From: Crocinitomicaceae bacterium | GTDB taxonomy: Bacteria; Bacteroidota; Bacteroidia; Flavobacteriales_D; Crocinitomicaceae | DNA: 64,000 nucleotides | Reading direction: 5' to 3' | NCBI GenBank assembly: GCA_016719925.1 | Contig: JADJYC010000012.1 | Coordinates: forward strand, 1 to 64,000 | In this document: positions 9,271-18,627 of the stretch, one piece after another | Position numbering within the stretch: position 1 is the stretch's first letter | Layout: each line of letters begins with the position of its first letter | The notes under the pieces: generated by a model | What the model was told of the DNA's origin: nothing | The model's database searches: none | Seen by the model: the letters and a program-made list of their open reading frames with translations, nothing else | Position numbers and translations under genes: made by a program

Positions 9271-10650
9271 ATGATACACAAAACAATTATTGAGCCGTTC
9301 AAAATAAAATCTGTTGAACCAATTCAGATGAGCACAGAAGCTCAGCGTGAGAAATTTTTAAAAGATGCACATTACAATCCGTTTCTATTGAGTTCAGATC
9401 AGGTGATTATTGATTTTCTGACAGACAGCGGAACGTCAGCCATGAGTGCCAACCAATGGGCCGGAATAATGAACGGCGATGAATCATATGCAGGATCTTC
9501 GAGCTGGAAAAAAATGGAGAACGCAGTTCAGTCCCTTACGGGTATGGAATTTATTTTACCCACGCATCAGGGACGGGCTGCTGAACGAATTATTTATTCT
9601 CATCTGGGAGGTAAGGGTAAAACATTTATCAGTAATACTCATTTTGATACCACCCGTGCCAATATTGAATTTTCAGGTGCTGAAGCAATCGATCTTTTAA
9701 TTCCTGAAGGAAAAAATCCGGCACAGATTTATCCTTTTAAAGGAAATATGGACACCGGTAGTTTGGTAAAAACCATTCAGGAAAAAGGAGCAAAAAACAT
9801 TGGCGCAGTAATTCTGACGGTGACAAATAACAGCGGTGGTGGTCAACCGGTAAGTATGGAGAATACTAAAGAAGTGAGCCGGATCTGTAAAGAAAACGGA
9901 ATTCTTTTTTTACTGGATTGCTGCCGTGTTGCAGAAAACGCCTACTTCATCAAAATACGTGAAAAAGGTTATACAGATAAAACTGCGCGTGAAATTGCGG
10001 TGGAAATGTTTTCTCTTGCTGACGGGGCGGTGATGAGTTCTAAAAAAGATGCACTGGTAAACATGGGGGGATTTCTTGCCCTGCGTGATAATGAAATTGC
10101 TGATGCCTGTAAAAATTTACTGATCATAACAGAAGGATTTACAACTTATGGTGGATTATCCGGCAGAGATATGGAAGCGCTTGCAATCGGACTGGAAGAA
10201 ATTTTTGATCCGAATTATCTGGAGTATCGGATTAAAAGTACAACTTATCTCGGTGAACATTTAGATAAAGCCGGAGTGCCGGTTATGGTTCCCATTGGAG
10301 GACACGCCGTATATATAGATGCAAAAAAACTTTATCCGCATATTCCGGTTCATGAATACCCGGGTCAGGCTTTAGTGTGTGAATTATATCTCAAGGGAGG
10401 AATCAGAAGTGTTGAAATTGGATCAGTTATGTTTGGCAAATATGGTGAAGACGGTAAATTAATTCCGGCAGCCATGGAGCTGGTTCGTCTTGCAATACCG
10501 CGCCGGGTTTATACCCAGAGTCATATTGAATATGTCATTGAAACGTTCAATGAAATACTGGCAACAGCAAAAGATGTCAGGGGATATAAAATCACCCGTG
10601 AACCAAAATTCCTGAGGCACTTTACTTCGCATTTTGAAAAGATTTCATAA
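9271..10650 (+). CDS. tnaA: Tryptophanase (tryptophan indole-lyase)
   Basis: Pyridoxal-phosphate enzyme that splits tryptophan into indole, pyruvate and ammonia; 459 residues, a normal length. The PLP lysine is K259 in MSSKKDALVNMGG. The residues that separate tryptophanase from tyrosine phenol-lyase favour tryptophanase: FDTT (D126) where tyrosine phenol-lyase has FTTT, and SVEIGSV where the latter has SMERGI with its phenol-binding arginine. It lies between moeA and moaD and appears to share the FNR-type moeA promoter, so expression is probably induced without oxygen. A tyrosine phenol-lyase paralogue occurs at 19093-20481. Confidence 0.9.
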   Translation: MIHKTIIEPFKIKSVEPIQMSTEAQREKFLKDAHYNPFLLSSDQVIIDFLTDSGTSAMSANQWAGIMNGDESYAGSSSWKKMENAVQSLTGMEFILPTHQGRAAERIIYSHLGGKGKTFISNTHFDTTRANIEFSGAEAIDLLIPEGKNPAQIYPFKGNMDTGSLVKTIQEKGAKNIGAVILTVTNNSGGGQPVSMENTKEVSRICKENGILFLLDCCRVAENAYFIKIREKGYTDKTAREIAVEMFSLADGAVMSSKKDALVNMGGFLALRDNEIADACKNLLIITEGFTTYGGLSGRDMEALAIGLEEIFDPNYLEYRIKSTTYLGEHLDKAGVPVMVPIGGHAVYIDAKKLYPHIPVHEYPGQALVCELYLKGGIRSVEIGSVMFGKYGEDGKLIPAAMELVRLAIPRRVYTQSHIEYVIETFNEILATAKDVRGYKITREPKFLRHFTSHFEKIS

Positions 10651-10680
10651 GCAATAAATCACCATTTTTGATTCGGATAA

Positions 10681-10694
10681 ATGATATATATCAT
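10681..10694 (+). promoter_or_regulatory. FNR/CRP-type operator and promoter of moaD-moeB-moaE-moaCB
   Basis: ATGATATATATCAT, nearly a perfect palindrome. The box TATCTTTG at 10716-10723 matches TAnnTTTG exactly and ends 35.5 bases from the operator centre, one base shorter than at the other sites. Transcription would start near 10728, leaving a leader of about 78 bases before moaD. Confidence 0.78.
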
Positions 10695-10724
10695 ATTATC
10701 TGGTTGACTCTGACGTATCTTTGT

Positions 10725-10752
10725 ATCGATATGCATGGTTAATCATATCGAT
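10725..10752 (+). promoter_or_regulatory. Perfect hairpin at the 5' end of the moaD leader
   Basis: Arms ATCGATATG (10725-10733) and CATATCGAT (10744-10752) are perfect reverse complements of 9 bases around a 10-base loop. It begins almost exactly at the predicted transcription start, so it could protect the 5' end of the mRNA. As DNA it could instead be a second operator. Confidence 0.6.
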
Positions 10753-10805
10753 GATTCAGCCAGCTGCAGATTGAGATTAACGAGATACACAAAAAATTAC
10801 TGAGC

Positions 10806-11042
10806 ATGAAAATCACCGTACTTTTTTTCGGAATGCTTGCAGAACAGACTAAAACTTCAAAAGTTGAAGTAGAGACCAATGTTGTTTCTGTTGGTGATTT
10901 TGAAAAAGCAATTCTGGAGGAGTATCCTGCATTAAAAGACAAAACTTATTCGCTGGCATTCAATGAAAATTTGGTTGCCCGTGATGCTAAAATTGATGCA
11001 GCCGGAACACTTGCTTTTCTGCCACCCTTTGCAGGAGGATAA
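10806..11042 (+). CDS. moaD: Molybdopterin synthase small subunit MoaD
   Basis: A 78-residue ubiquitin-fold sulphur carrier ending in the diagnostic C-terminal Gly-Gly (LPPFAGG), which is adenylated by MoeB and then carries the thiocarboxylate. It is the first gene of a compact cofactor operon. Its stop codon is directly followed by the moeB ATG. Confidence 0.93.
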   Translation: MKITVLFFGMLAEQTKTSKVEVETNVVSVGDFEKAILEEYPALKDKTYSLAFNENLVARDAKIDAAGTLAFLPPFAGG

Positions 11043-12118
11043 ATGCTAACATCAATTGAAAAATACCGATATGCCCGGCAAATAAATCTTCAGCCGGTAG
11101 GAGTTGCAGGTCAGGAAAAACTGAAACAGGCTAAAGTTCTTGTCATTGGATGCGGAGGGCTGGGGTGTCCGGTTCTTTCCTATTTGACTGGCACAGGTAT
11201 CGGAACAATTGGAATAGCCGATCATGATGTAGTGGATGAATCCAACTTACACAGACAAATACTTTTTGAAACCGGACTTTTAGGATTAAAAAAGGTGGAG
11301 TGTGCGAAGGAAAAACTGAAAGGCAAAATCCGAATGTTGAAATTTTGTGTTTTCCTTTTTCCATAAATGATGAAAATGCATCTGAAATAATAGAGCAATT
11401 TGATATCATCATTGACGGTTCAGATAATATTGAAACGAGATATCTTGTTAATGATATATGTGTCAAAAAAAATAAACCACTCATTTATGGTGCCATTTAT
11501 AAATTTGAAGGACAAGTTTCAGTTTTCAATTATAAAAACGGACCAACCTATCGCTGCCTATTTCCTGAACCCCCAAATACTGCCCCTGATTGCAGAGAAG
11601 CTGGAGTTTTACCGGTTTTGCCGGGAGTGATTGGAACTTTGATGGCAACTGAAGCTATTAAAATTGTTCTTGATCTGGGTGAAATTCTTTCAGGAAAATT
11701 ATTACTCTATAATGCATTGAACAGTTCTTTTTCAACTGTGAAATTTGAAAAAAACACCAATCAGGATGAACTGTTTATACAGCCAGAATCATCACAAATA
11801 ACCTGTCAGTCTAATGAGAACTTTTTTACACAGTTAGATGAAAGTACGTTTCTGAATAAAATGAAAACCAATGCGGTATTTCTGGACGTGAGGGAATTAT
11901 GGGAAGAACCGCAAATTGAATGTTTGAATTTATTGCGTATTCCGCTTGACCAGATTGAAAACAGAATTAACGAAATTCCTCAAAATGAGGAAATAGTTGT
12001 ATTTTGTCAAAGCGGAGGACGTTCAAAAATGGCCATCCATCTGCTTAACAGAAGTTATGGATTTACTAATTTGTTTAATCTGGAAAAAGGGTTAAACGCA
12101 TTTCATATTGAATCATGA
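11043..12118 (+). CDS. moeB: MoeB/ThiF-type adenylyltransferase fused to rhodanese (one frameshift)
   Basis: Activates the MoaD C-terminus with ATP. The N-terminal Rossmann domain has the nucleotide motif VIGCGGLGCPV near residues 37-47 and the downstream IIIDGSDNIETRY. The C-terminal third is a rhodanese domain (VFLDVRELWEEP, then the active-site loop FCQSGGRSK), an arrangement like eukaryotic Uba4/MOCS3. The fused sulphurtransferase could also supply the sulphur. The frame breaks at the A run 11325-11328: one extra A gives KLKGKNPNVEILCFPF and restores a protein of about 358 residues. It overlaps moaE by four bases (ATGA). Confidence 0.9.
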
Positions 12119-12543
12119 AAAAAGTAATAACAGAAGGACCGATAAGTCCGGTAAAAATTGGTGACTCGATCAGTCATCATCAGGTAAAAACAGATATTGG
12201 CGCACATTCTATTTTTCTGGGGCAGGTGAGAGCAGATGAAATTGACGGAAAAAAAGTATCAGCAATTGATTACTCGTGTTATGAAGAAATGGCTGAAAAA
12301 ATATTTCATGAAATCAGGGAATCTGCATTTGAGAAATTTGAACTGACCTGTATGCATATTTATCACAGCAAAGGAATTGTAAAAGCAGGGGAGATTTGTT
12401 TGTTCGTATTTACATCATCGCGTCACCGAAAAATGGCAATTGATGCCTGCACCTGGATTGTTGAGGAAATTAAAGTTAAAGTTCCGGTTTTTGGAAAAGA
12501 GATTTTTGATGATGAAACCCATCAGTGGAAAGTGAATCATTAA
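12115..12543 (+). CDS. moaE: Molybdopterin synthase catalytic subunit MoaE
   Basis: With MoaD, converts cyclic pyranopterin monophosphate to molybdopterin. Length 142 residues is normal. Family motifs are the GAHSIFLGQVRADE segment (about 32-45), the HSKGIVKAGEICLFV segment, and SSRHRKMAIDACTW with the conserved arginine and histidine. A lysine-rich tail follows (VKVPVFGKEIF). Its start overlaps the stop of moeB, so the two are probably translationally coupled. Confidence 0.94.
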   Translation: MKKVITEGPISPVKIGDSISHHQVKTDIGAHSIFLGQVRADEIDGKKVSAIDYSCYEEMAEKIFHEIRESAFEKFELTCMHIYHSKGIVKAGEICLFVFTSSRHRKMAIDACTWIVEEIKVKVPVFGKEIFDDETHQWKVNH

Positions 12544-12567
12544 TTTTATAATTTTTAATCAGGCATT

Positions 12568-13485
12568 ATGGTAGATATTACCGCTAAATCAAATACACTC
12601 CGCAAGGCAACGGCAATGGCAATTGTCAGAGTTTCAAAACAGGAAACAATTGATGCCATCATCAATAAAAAGGTTCCGAAGGGAGATGTTTTTGAAATGT
12701 CCAAAGCTGCAGGTTTACTGGGCGTAAAAAAAACGCCGGATCTTTTGCCGGATTGTCATCCGCTGCCAATTGAATTCACCGCAATCCGTTATGAGATATT
12801 AAATCTTGAAATTAAAATTGAATGTGAAGTACACACTATTTATAAAACCGGTGTTGAAGTAGAAGCCATGCATGGTGCAAGTGTTGTTGCGCTGAATATG
12901 TATGATATGCTGAAACCAATTGACAAAGGCATTGAAATTTTATCAGTTCGTTTAGTAGAGAAGAAAGGCGGTAAGTCAGATTTCAGGGATAAATTTCTGG
13001 ACAGAAAAGATTTGAAAGCGGCGGTGATTGTTTGTTCAGATTCCATTTCTGCCGGACAAAAAGAAGACAAGGCTGGTAAAGCAATTATTACTGTGCTTGA
13101 AAAAAGTAAAATAGAAATCGGAACTTATCAGATTATACCGGATGAGAAAAAAGACATTCAATCCTGTCTGCAAAAATGTTATAATGAAAAATACAACCTG
13201 CTTATCTATACCGGCGGAACAGGTTTGTCTTCAAGAGATGTGACACCTGAATCAATCATTCCAATGATTGACCGCCGCATTGAAGGAATTGAAGAAGCAA
13301 TCAGAAATTACGGTCAGCAGCGCACTCCTTATTCCATGTTATCAAGGAGTGTTGCCGGAGTAAAAGGTGAAATGCTGATTCTTGCTTTACCCGGTTCAAC
13401 AAACGGAGCCCGTGAAAGTATGGAGGCAATTTTTCCGCAGGTGCTGCATGTTTTTGGAATACTGAAAGGGAGCCGCCACGATTGA
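12568..13485 (+). CDS. moaCB: MoaC-MogA fusion protein for molybdopterin biosynthesis
   Basis: A 305-residue two-domain protein. The MoaC half (about 1-145) has KKTPDLLPDCHPLP and the EVEAMHGASVVALNMYDM signature; it makes cyclic pyranopterin monophosphate with MoaA. The second half (about 150-305) is MogA/MoaB-like, with VIVCSDSISAGQKEDKAG and the TGGTGLSSRDVTPE substrate motif; it adenylates molybdopterin before MoeA acts. It is the last gene of the moaD operon. No moaA or mobA is seen in this window. Confidence 0.92.
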   Translation: MVDITAKSNTLRKATAMAIVRVSKQETIDAIINKKVPKGDVFEMSKAAGLLGVKKTPDLLPDCHPLPIEFTAIRYEILNLEIKIECEVHTIYKTGVEVEAMHGASVVALNMYDMLKPIDKGIEILSVRLVEKKGGKSDFRDKFLDRKDLKAAVIVCSDSISAGQKEDKAGKAIITVLEKSKIEIGTYQIIPDEKKDIQSCLQKCYNEKYNLLIYTGGTGLSSRDVTPESIIPMIDRRIEGIEEAIRNYGQQRTPYSMLSRSVAGVKGEMLILALPGSTNGARESMEAIFPQVLHVFGILKGSRHD

Positions 13486-13595
13486 TTTTAGCTGAATCTT
13501 TGTATTTCTGAATTCATTCCAATAACATTGAAACGAAAGCATTTTAATTTCGAATATTTTTAAGTTTTACTTCTGTGAAACGTGTCAAATAAAAA

Positions 13596-16061
13596 TCAGA
13601 ATTCATATTTAACACCAAAAATCACAAAACGCGGCATACCAACTCGAATTCCTTGCGGACGATAGGACACGATAAATCTTTCGTCAGTAATATTTATACC
13701 ACTGATGCTAAAGGTGGTGTTGATTTTTTTCAAATTATACTTTACCATCACGTCAATTAATTTATATGCGGGAATCACTCCGGTCAATCCGTCATTAGAC
13801 ATTTCGGTGGTGTTCAGAGCATCAGAATATTGTTTGCCAACATACGAGAAATTGATTTGAGTTCCTAAACCAATATTGCTTTCATATCTTAATACCGAAT
13901 TGAAAATGAATTCAGGTGAATAAGGTACTTTGTTGCCATTGACATTAATCAGATCATCACCTTCGCTTAAAAACCGGTCAGAAGAGAATGTTGCATTTAC
14001 ATACGTGGTGTTCACGCTAAGCATAATTTTTTCTTTGGTTTTGAAAAATTCGTGAAAGTTAACCTGTATGGCTGCTTCAGCACCATAATGTTCAGTTCGT
14101 CCACCATTTACCAAACCAGCACCTGTTCCTCCTGACGATTCAGAAACCGGAATAATTTGATTTGAAAAATCCATATAAAATAATGTAGCTTCCATTTCAA
14201 TTCCCTTAGCAAAAGTTGTACGTGCACCAAGTTCATAATTCCAGCTTAGTTCTGCATCTAATTCATATGGAACACCACTTGCCGAAATAGCATCTTTGAT
14301 ACGTGGCGGAGCAAATCCGCGGTGAACGCCTCCAAAAATGGTTGTGTTTTTGTTTGGTATAAAAGTTAACCCAATGCCGGGAATAAATTCTTGTGTAAGG
14401 CTGCCGGCAACAATTGACGTATCAATCATTTTTTTAACCCCGGTTACTGGATTTGTAAATTCACCATAAAGAATTTCTCTTCTGTAATTAAAATTTTCAA
14501 AGCGTACTCCGTAAGTTGCTGAAAATTTACTTGTAATGTCGGTGCGGTTATGAATATATGCACTGCTGCCGTATCCGGTTCTGATTTCATATTCTTTCAG
14601 TGTACCTGTTGATGCATCAGGTTTTGCTCCATTAATGCGCTGTTCGTATGCGCGCTCAAATAAAAGTCTTCCGCCAATATTGAATTCGTTTGAAATGTTT
14701 CCCAGTTTGAAACGGAGCTGATATTTTGTTTCTGCACCTGCAACATCAAATTGTCTGTTGCGGTTTCCAGTTCCTTTGCGCATATAAAGTGCTCCGTTTT
14801 CAACCGTTGAGTCGCCCCAGGTAACACCGCTCCAATCAGAAGGTAAAGGATTTGCCGCACCGGTTGAATCCAAAGTGCTTAAAGTGAAATTTTGTCTTCT
14901 CCAGTTTCTCACTGTGTTGTATGCATAGATTGTCGTTTTTAATGATGATTTTGAATTAATGAACCAGGAATGTGTTGCTGAAGCCGAATATCTTTGAATA
15001 GCCAGCAAATCGTCTGCAGGAATATTTGTCTGATCATAAATGCCGGCATTATACATTGGTAATGTCATTCCAACGTAAGTAGAATTGGATGTTTCATTAT
15101 ATATGCCAAATTTCAAACCCAGTGCAGAATTATCTCCGGTAGGGAATTTTACTTTGCCGGTAAAATCAGTCACGTTAAAATTTAAGGCGCCAAAATTATC
15201 TGCCTGTTTATGAAGCAAACTAAAATAAAATCCTGTTTTATTAATCGTGTTTCCATAACCTGCCATCAATGAATAATATCCACCCTGACCACCTCTGACA
15301 AGAACTGAACCTGATTCTTTTGCTGGCGGATCCATTGTCAAAAAATTTATAACTCCTCCTATAGTTTGCGGACCAAATAAAATTGAGCCGCTGCCTTTTA
15401 CAACTTCAACACCTGACATTCTATCCATGGAAGGTGTATAGTAAAGTTCAGGTTCGCCGTATGGTGCCAGGGCAACAGGAATTCCATCTTCCAGCACTAA
15501 AACAGAGCGGCTTCTGTCAGGATCTGTACCACGTATACTTAAATTCATTCTTAAACCCGCGCCTTCTTCATCTACCAAATGCACGCCGGGAATTTTTCTT
15601 AACACCTCATTTCCGTTGACCGCATCTATATTAATTATGTCAGTATGACTGATTAATTTAACCGACCCGGGAATTTTATATAAGGCATCTGAGCGTTTTT
15701 CAATAACTGTAATTTGCGGCATTTCATGAATATCCAATTCCAGTACAATATCCAACTGAGTTGCTTGATTTGCGCTGACATCAACTTTATAACTTGCTTT
15801 TTCAAATCCATTGGCTGAAACTAAAACGGTGTAGGATTTAAGAGTTAAATTTTCGATTTTAAAATTTCCGTTAACATCGGTATATACCTGCCAGGTATGC
15901 AAACTGTCAGATACCAAAACTCCAATCATGGCAATACCTGTTTCTGTTTTTACATTACCTGAAATGGTGCCATTTTGTGCCAGTGAATTGACTGAAGTTG
16001 TAAATGCCGAAATCAGTAATATGATTGCCAAAATATTTTTAAGTTGTATGTGCGTTTTCAT
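13596..16061 (-). CDS. TonB-dependent outer-membrane receptor
   Basis: About 821 residues (start ATG at 16061; an alternative at 16070 adds three). A signal peptide is followed by a carboxypeptidase-regulatory-like domain (ISGNVKTETGIAMIGVLV, about 35-115), a plug domain (IPGVHLVDEEGAGLRMNLSI, SIRGTDPDRSRSVLVLEDGI, GSGSILFGPQTIGGVINF) and a 22-strand barrel ending in aromatic F (VKYEF). It looks like an FecA/metal-chelate type receptor and not a SusC glycan receptor, and no SusD gene is nearby. It lies downstream of a di-haem peroxidase, and an MbnP/MbnH pair lies 6 kb away, which hints at copper or metallophore uptake (inference). A minus-7 box lies at 16102-16109. Confidence 0.88.
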   Translation of the reverse strand: MKTHIQLKNILAIILLISAFTTSVNSLAQNGTISGNVKTETGIAMIGVLVSDSLHTWQVYTDVNGNFKIENLTLKSYTVLVSANGFEKASYKVDVSANQATQLDIVLELDIHEMPQITVIEKRSDALYKIPGSVKLISHTDIINIDAVNGNEVLRKIPGVHLVDEEGAGLRMNLSIRGTDPDRSRSVLVLEDGIPVALAPYGEPELYYTPSMDRMSGVEVVKGSGSILFGPQTIGGVINFLTMDPPAKESGSVLVRGGQGGYYSLMAGYGNTINKTGFYFSLLHKQADNFGALNFNVTDFTGKVKFPTGDNSALGLKFGIYNETSNSTYVGMTLPMYNAGIYDQTNIPADDLLAIQRYSASATHSWFINSKSSLKTTIYAYNTVRNWRRQNFTLSTLDSTGAANPLPSDWSGVTWGDSTVENGALYMRKGTGNRNRQFDVAGAETKYQLRFKLGNISNEFNIGGRLLFERAYEQRINGAKPDASTGTLKEYEIRTGYGSSAYIHNRTDITSKFSATYGVRFENFNYRREILYGEFTNPVTGVKKMIDTSIVAGSLTQEFIPGIGLTFIPNKNTTIFGGVHRGFAPPRIKDAISASGVPYELDAELSWNYELGARTTFAKGIEMEATLFYMDFSNQIIPVSESSGGTGAGLVNGGRTEHYGAEAAIQVNFHEFFKTKEKIMLSVNTTYVNATFSSDRFLSEGDDLINVNGNKVPYSPEFIFNSVLRYESNIGLGTQINFSYVGKQYSDALNTTEMSNDGLTGVIPAYKLIDVMVKYNLKKINTTFSISGINITDERFIVSYRPQGIRVGMPRFVIFGVKYEF

Positions 16062-16101
16062 CCGGTGCATTTTATTTATTCTTATTTAGACTTATTTCAA
16101 A

Positions 16102-16109
16102 CAAAGGTA
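16102..16109 (-). promoter_or_regulatory. Minus-7 promoter box of the TonB receptor gene
   Basis: On the minus strand the sequence reads TACCTTTG, a perfect TAnnTTTG. It lies 41-48 bases upstream of the ATG. No well-spaced TTTG minus-33 element is seen. The surrounding gap 16062-16269 shows nothing else clear. Confidence 0.5.
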
Positions 16110-16269
16110 GGTTGGCTTTATTTTCCTGCAATACCACAAAAGAGGTAATTTGATTTTTTTGAAAGAAAAACAGGCGAAATTATTCAGACTGGACCACAGT
16201 TTAATTTTGAGCCGGCATGAGCGGTAAGGCAAAAGAAATTTTTATGACCGGCACACTACCTTTTATAAA

Positions 16270-17340
16270 TCAATCCGGATTACCGAGATATGGATTGGCT
16301 ACAAAAGAAGGATCGGTCAACGTTTTCAAAAAGGCAACCAATTGCATTTTTTCAGTCGGATTTAATTGAACGCCGCCTTCATTTACTTTTTTCATCAGCG
16401 GATCTACCGTCGGTGAATTTTGTAAACCGGTACTGTAGAAATTTACAACTTCTTCCAGTGTGGTATAACGCCCGTCATGCATATAGGGTGATGTGAGTTC
16501 GATATTTCTTAATGTAGGCGTTCTGAATTTTCCAATGTCATTTATATTTTCTGTCACTGAATAAAGTCCGAGATCGTTTCCGGTAAAAACTGAATTGAGT
16601 CCGTTGTTGTGTAAAAGATTATCTCTCCACATGGGGTTTGATTCACTGCCGTGACAGTGAAAACAATCTCCTTTGGATTCATTCATAAAAATGTCATAAC
16701 CTGCCATTTCATCATCGGTTAAATTGATTTCTCCGCGCAGATATTTATCAAATTTAGAGTTGTAAGAAATTTGAGTTCTCATAAACTGAGCCAAGGCATA
16801 ACTGATGTATTTCTTTCTTTCATGAACAGATTCTTCAATTATTTTTACTCCGAATGCATTCCAAAACATGCGCTGATAATCTTCATTTCTTTTGAATCGT
16901 GCAAGTATTGAATCATTATTTGCATTCAGAAAAATATTTCCTTCCTCCAGATCAGCCAGGGCCACACTGTCCAAAGCATGAGCTGACCCTGTCCATCCAA
17001 AACTGCTGTTCCAAGCCAGATTTATGTGGGCAGGAATTCCCATCCCGTTTGGTCCTGCATCACTTATTGTAAAAGCACTTTGCTGCACGTGGCAGGATGA
17101 ACAGGATTTACCATTTGTGCTCAGTATATTATCGTAATAAAGGTTTCTGCCAAGGGTCACGCCTTCTATGGTTGTTTTGTTCCAGTCAAATTCTGGCACC
17201 GGCGGAAAATTGGAAAATGCTTCGGGAAAAGGATATGGCTGTGGATTATAAGCTCCCCATAGTTCATCTGTTTGCAGAGGAGAATCCTTGCGGCAAGACC
17301 CCAGAAGGATCAGACAAAAAACCAGAACACAACAACGCAT
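16270..17340 (-). CDS. Di-haem cytochrome c peroxidase/MauG-family lipoprotein
   Basis: A 356-residue protein with a lipoprotein signal (MRCCVLVFCLILLGSC, cysteine at 16). It has two haem motifs, CSSCH (about residue 80) and CFHCH (about 227), and the C-terminal PYMHDGRYTTLEEVVNFY segment typical of bacterial cytochrome c peroxidases and MauG-like enzymes. It probably reduces peroxide in the periplasm, or oxidises a partner protein if MauG-like. The FNR-type site 17375-17388 is placed to activate it, as known for ccp genes in other bacteria. The predicted transcript starts at or within a base or two of the ATG, so the mRNA may be leaderless. Confidence 0.88.
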   Translation of the reverse strand: MRCCVLVFCLILLGSCRKDSPLQTDELWGAYNPQPYPFPEAFSNFPPVPEFDWNKTTIEGVTLGRNLYYDNILSTNGKSCSSCHVQQSAFTISDAGPNGMGIPAHINLAWNSSFGWTGSAHALDSVALADLEEGNIFLNANNDSILARFKRNEDYQRMFWNAFGVKIIEESVHERKKYISYALAQFMRTQISYNSKFDKYLRGEINLTDDEMAGYDIFMNESKGDCFHCHGSESNPMWRDNLLHNNGLNSVFTGNDLGLYSVTENINDIGKFRTPTLRNIELTSPYMHDGRYTTLEEVVNFYSTGLQNSPTVDPLMKKVNEGGVQLNPTEKMQLVAFLKTLTDPSFVANPYLGNPD

Positions 17341-17374
17341 GATACAAAAATAAATTCAGATTACTTCATTAACA

Positions 17375-17388
17375 ATGACGTGGATCAT
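17375..17388. promoter_or_regulatory. FNR/CRP-type operator shared by divergent peroxidase and membrane-protein genes
   Basis: ATGACGTGGATCAT. Leftwards, the box TATTTTTG (17352 to 17345, minus strand) is a perfect TAnnTTTG at 36.5 bases from the centre. Rightwards, CAAATTTG at 17433-17440 ends 58.5 bases away, nearer to a class I position. One site may therefore serve both genes. Confidence 0.75.
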
Positions 17389-17475
17389 TTTCCGGAGTGA
17401 CTAAAAGATCAGTTATTTCAAAAAAGGTTTATCAAATTTGCAGGATAGATGACAGAGAGAAAAAAAGGAAATGCC

Positions 17476-18627
17476 ATGAACCAACCCGAGTTAAAAAAAT
17501 ATCTGGTTATCTGTTTAATTAATTTTTTTATTGCTTCGGTAATTGGGGTAATGCTCAGATATGCATTTACAGAAAATACCGGATTTAATTTCGGATTTAT
17601 GCTGCATGCTCATTCTCATACAGCTGCGCTTGGCTGGGTTTATCAGGCACTGACAGTTTTGATAATTTATTATTTTATTCCTGTTTTTGACAACCGTTAC
17701 CGGTGGCTTTTCTGGATCACACAGCTTGCAGTTGTCGGAATGACGTGCAGTTTTCCTTTTCAGGGATATGGTGCGGTTTCTATTTCATTTTCTGTACTGC
17801 GCATCTTTTGCAGTTATTATTTTATTTATCTGGTTTGGAAAAATGCACTATTCAAAAATTCAGCAGAAAAAATACTGATACGTGCCGCGCTGATTTTTCT
17901 GGTTGTCGCTACTTTTGGTATCTGGATGCTTGCGCCGGTGATGGTTCTGTTCGGAAAATCTTCTGTCATGTATCATCTGGTGATTCAGTTTTATCTGCAC
18001 TTTCAGTTTCAGGGCTGGTTTATTTTTGGAATATTGGGATTATTTTTCCGGGTAAAAGAAAATACTCTTCGGTTTTTATGGGAACGGTCTGATATAAAAT
18101 TCCTGCTTTACCTTTTTATTTTTTCATCAGTACTTTCATTTTCATTAATCATGCATCATTTTTTCCCGTCCTTAATCTGGATGATAATGAATGATGTTTC
18201 GGCTCTCATTCCGGCTGTCTTAATAGCGTATATCGGATATATATTTTTGAAATCAAAGAAATTTAAATCAATACCGTTCAATTCTATTTTCAAAAAATTA
18301 TTGGTTTTCGCTGTTTTTTGTTTTGCTCTTAAAATCCTTTTTCATCTGCTCACCATTCACCCTGACTTGGCATCTGCCTCATTTAAAATCAGAAATTACA
18401 GCATCGGATATCTGCATTTGATTATGCTGGGTTTTGTCAGCATCAGTCTGATCACTTTTGCCACAGAGAAGTTGTTTACCCGGTTTTCACTTTTTTTGAA
18501 CGCCGGACTTTTAATCTTTTTAATTGCAGTAATAGTTACTCTTGCATTGATATTTGCTCAGGGATTGTCATTTCAGGTTGGAGTTTTTTTCTTGCGCTGG
18601 TTCAGGTACTGCAGAACCTGTAGCTGA
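17476..18627 (+). CDS. Haem-copper-oxidase-like polytopic membrane protein of the NO/anaerobic regulon
   Basis: A protein of about 383 residues with 10-12 membrane helices. I prefer the ATG at 17476, preceded by AAGGAA, over 17449. It has histidines where haem-copper oxidase subunits carry ligands: HAHSHTAALGWVYQAL near residue 44, YHLVIQFYLHFQFQGW in the middle, MHHFF, and GYLHLIMLGF near the end. I recognise it only as a distant haem-copper oxidase or NnrS-like protein; a catalytic role is not shown. It lies beside an FNR-type site. Its 3' end is uncertain: the T run near 18587-18593 is followed in another frame by a lipoprotein-like sequence, so an indel may have altered the C-terminus. 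Confidence 0.5.
   Translation: MNQPELKKYLVICLINFFIASVIGVMLRYAFTENTGFNFGFMLHAHSHTAALGWVYQALTVLIIYYFIPVFDNRYRWLFWITQLAVVGMTCSFPFQGYGAVSISFSVLRIFCSYYFIYLVWKNALFKNSAEKILIRAALIFLVVATFGIWMLAPVMVLFGKSSVMYHLVIQFYLHFQFQGWFIFGILGLFFRVKENTLRFLWERSDIKFLLYLFIFSSVLSFSLIMHHFFPSLIWMIMNDVSALIPAVLIAYIGYIFLKSKKFKSIPFNSIFKKLLVFAVFCFALKILFHLLTIHPDLASASFKIRNYSIGYLHLIMLGFVSISLITFATEKLFTRFSLFLNAGLLIFLIAVIVTLALIFAQGLSFQVGVFFLRWFRYCRTCS

Noticed and set aside
9271..10650. Both aromatic lyases as duplicate tryptophanases
   Set aside because: Specificity residues differ: the second has the TTTR and MERG segments of tyrosine phenol-lyase, the first has FDTT and VEIG of tryptophanase.
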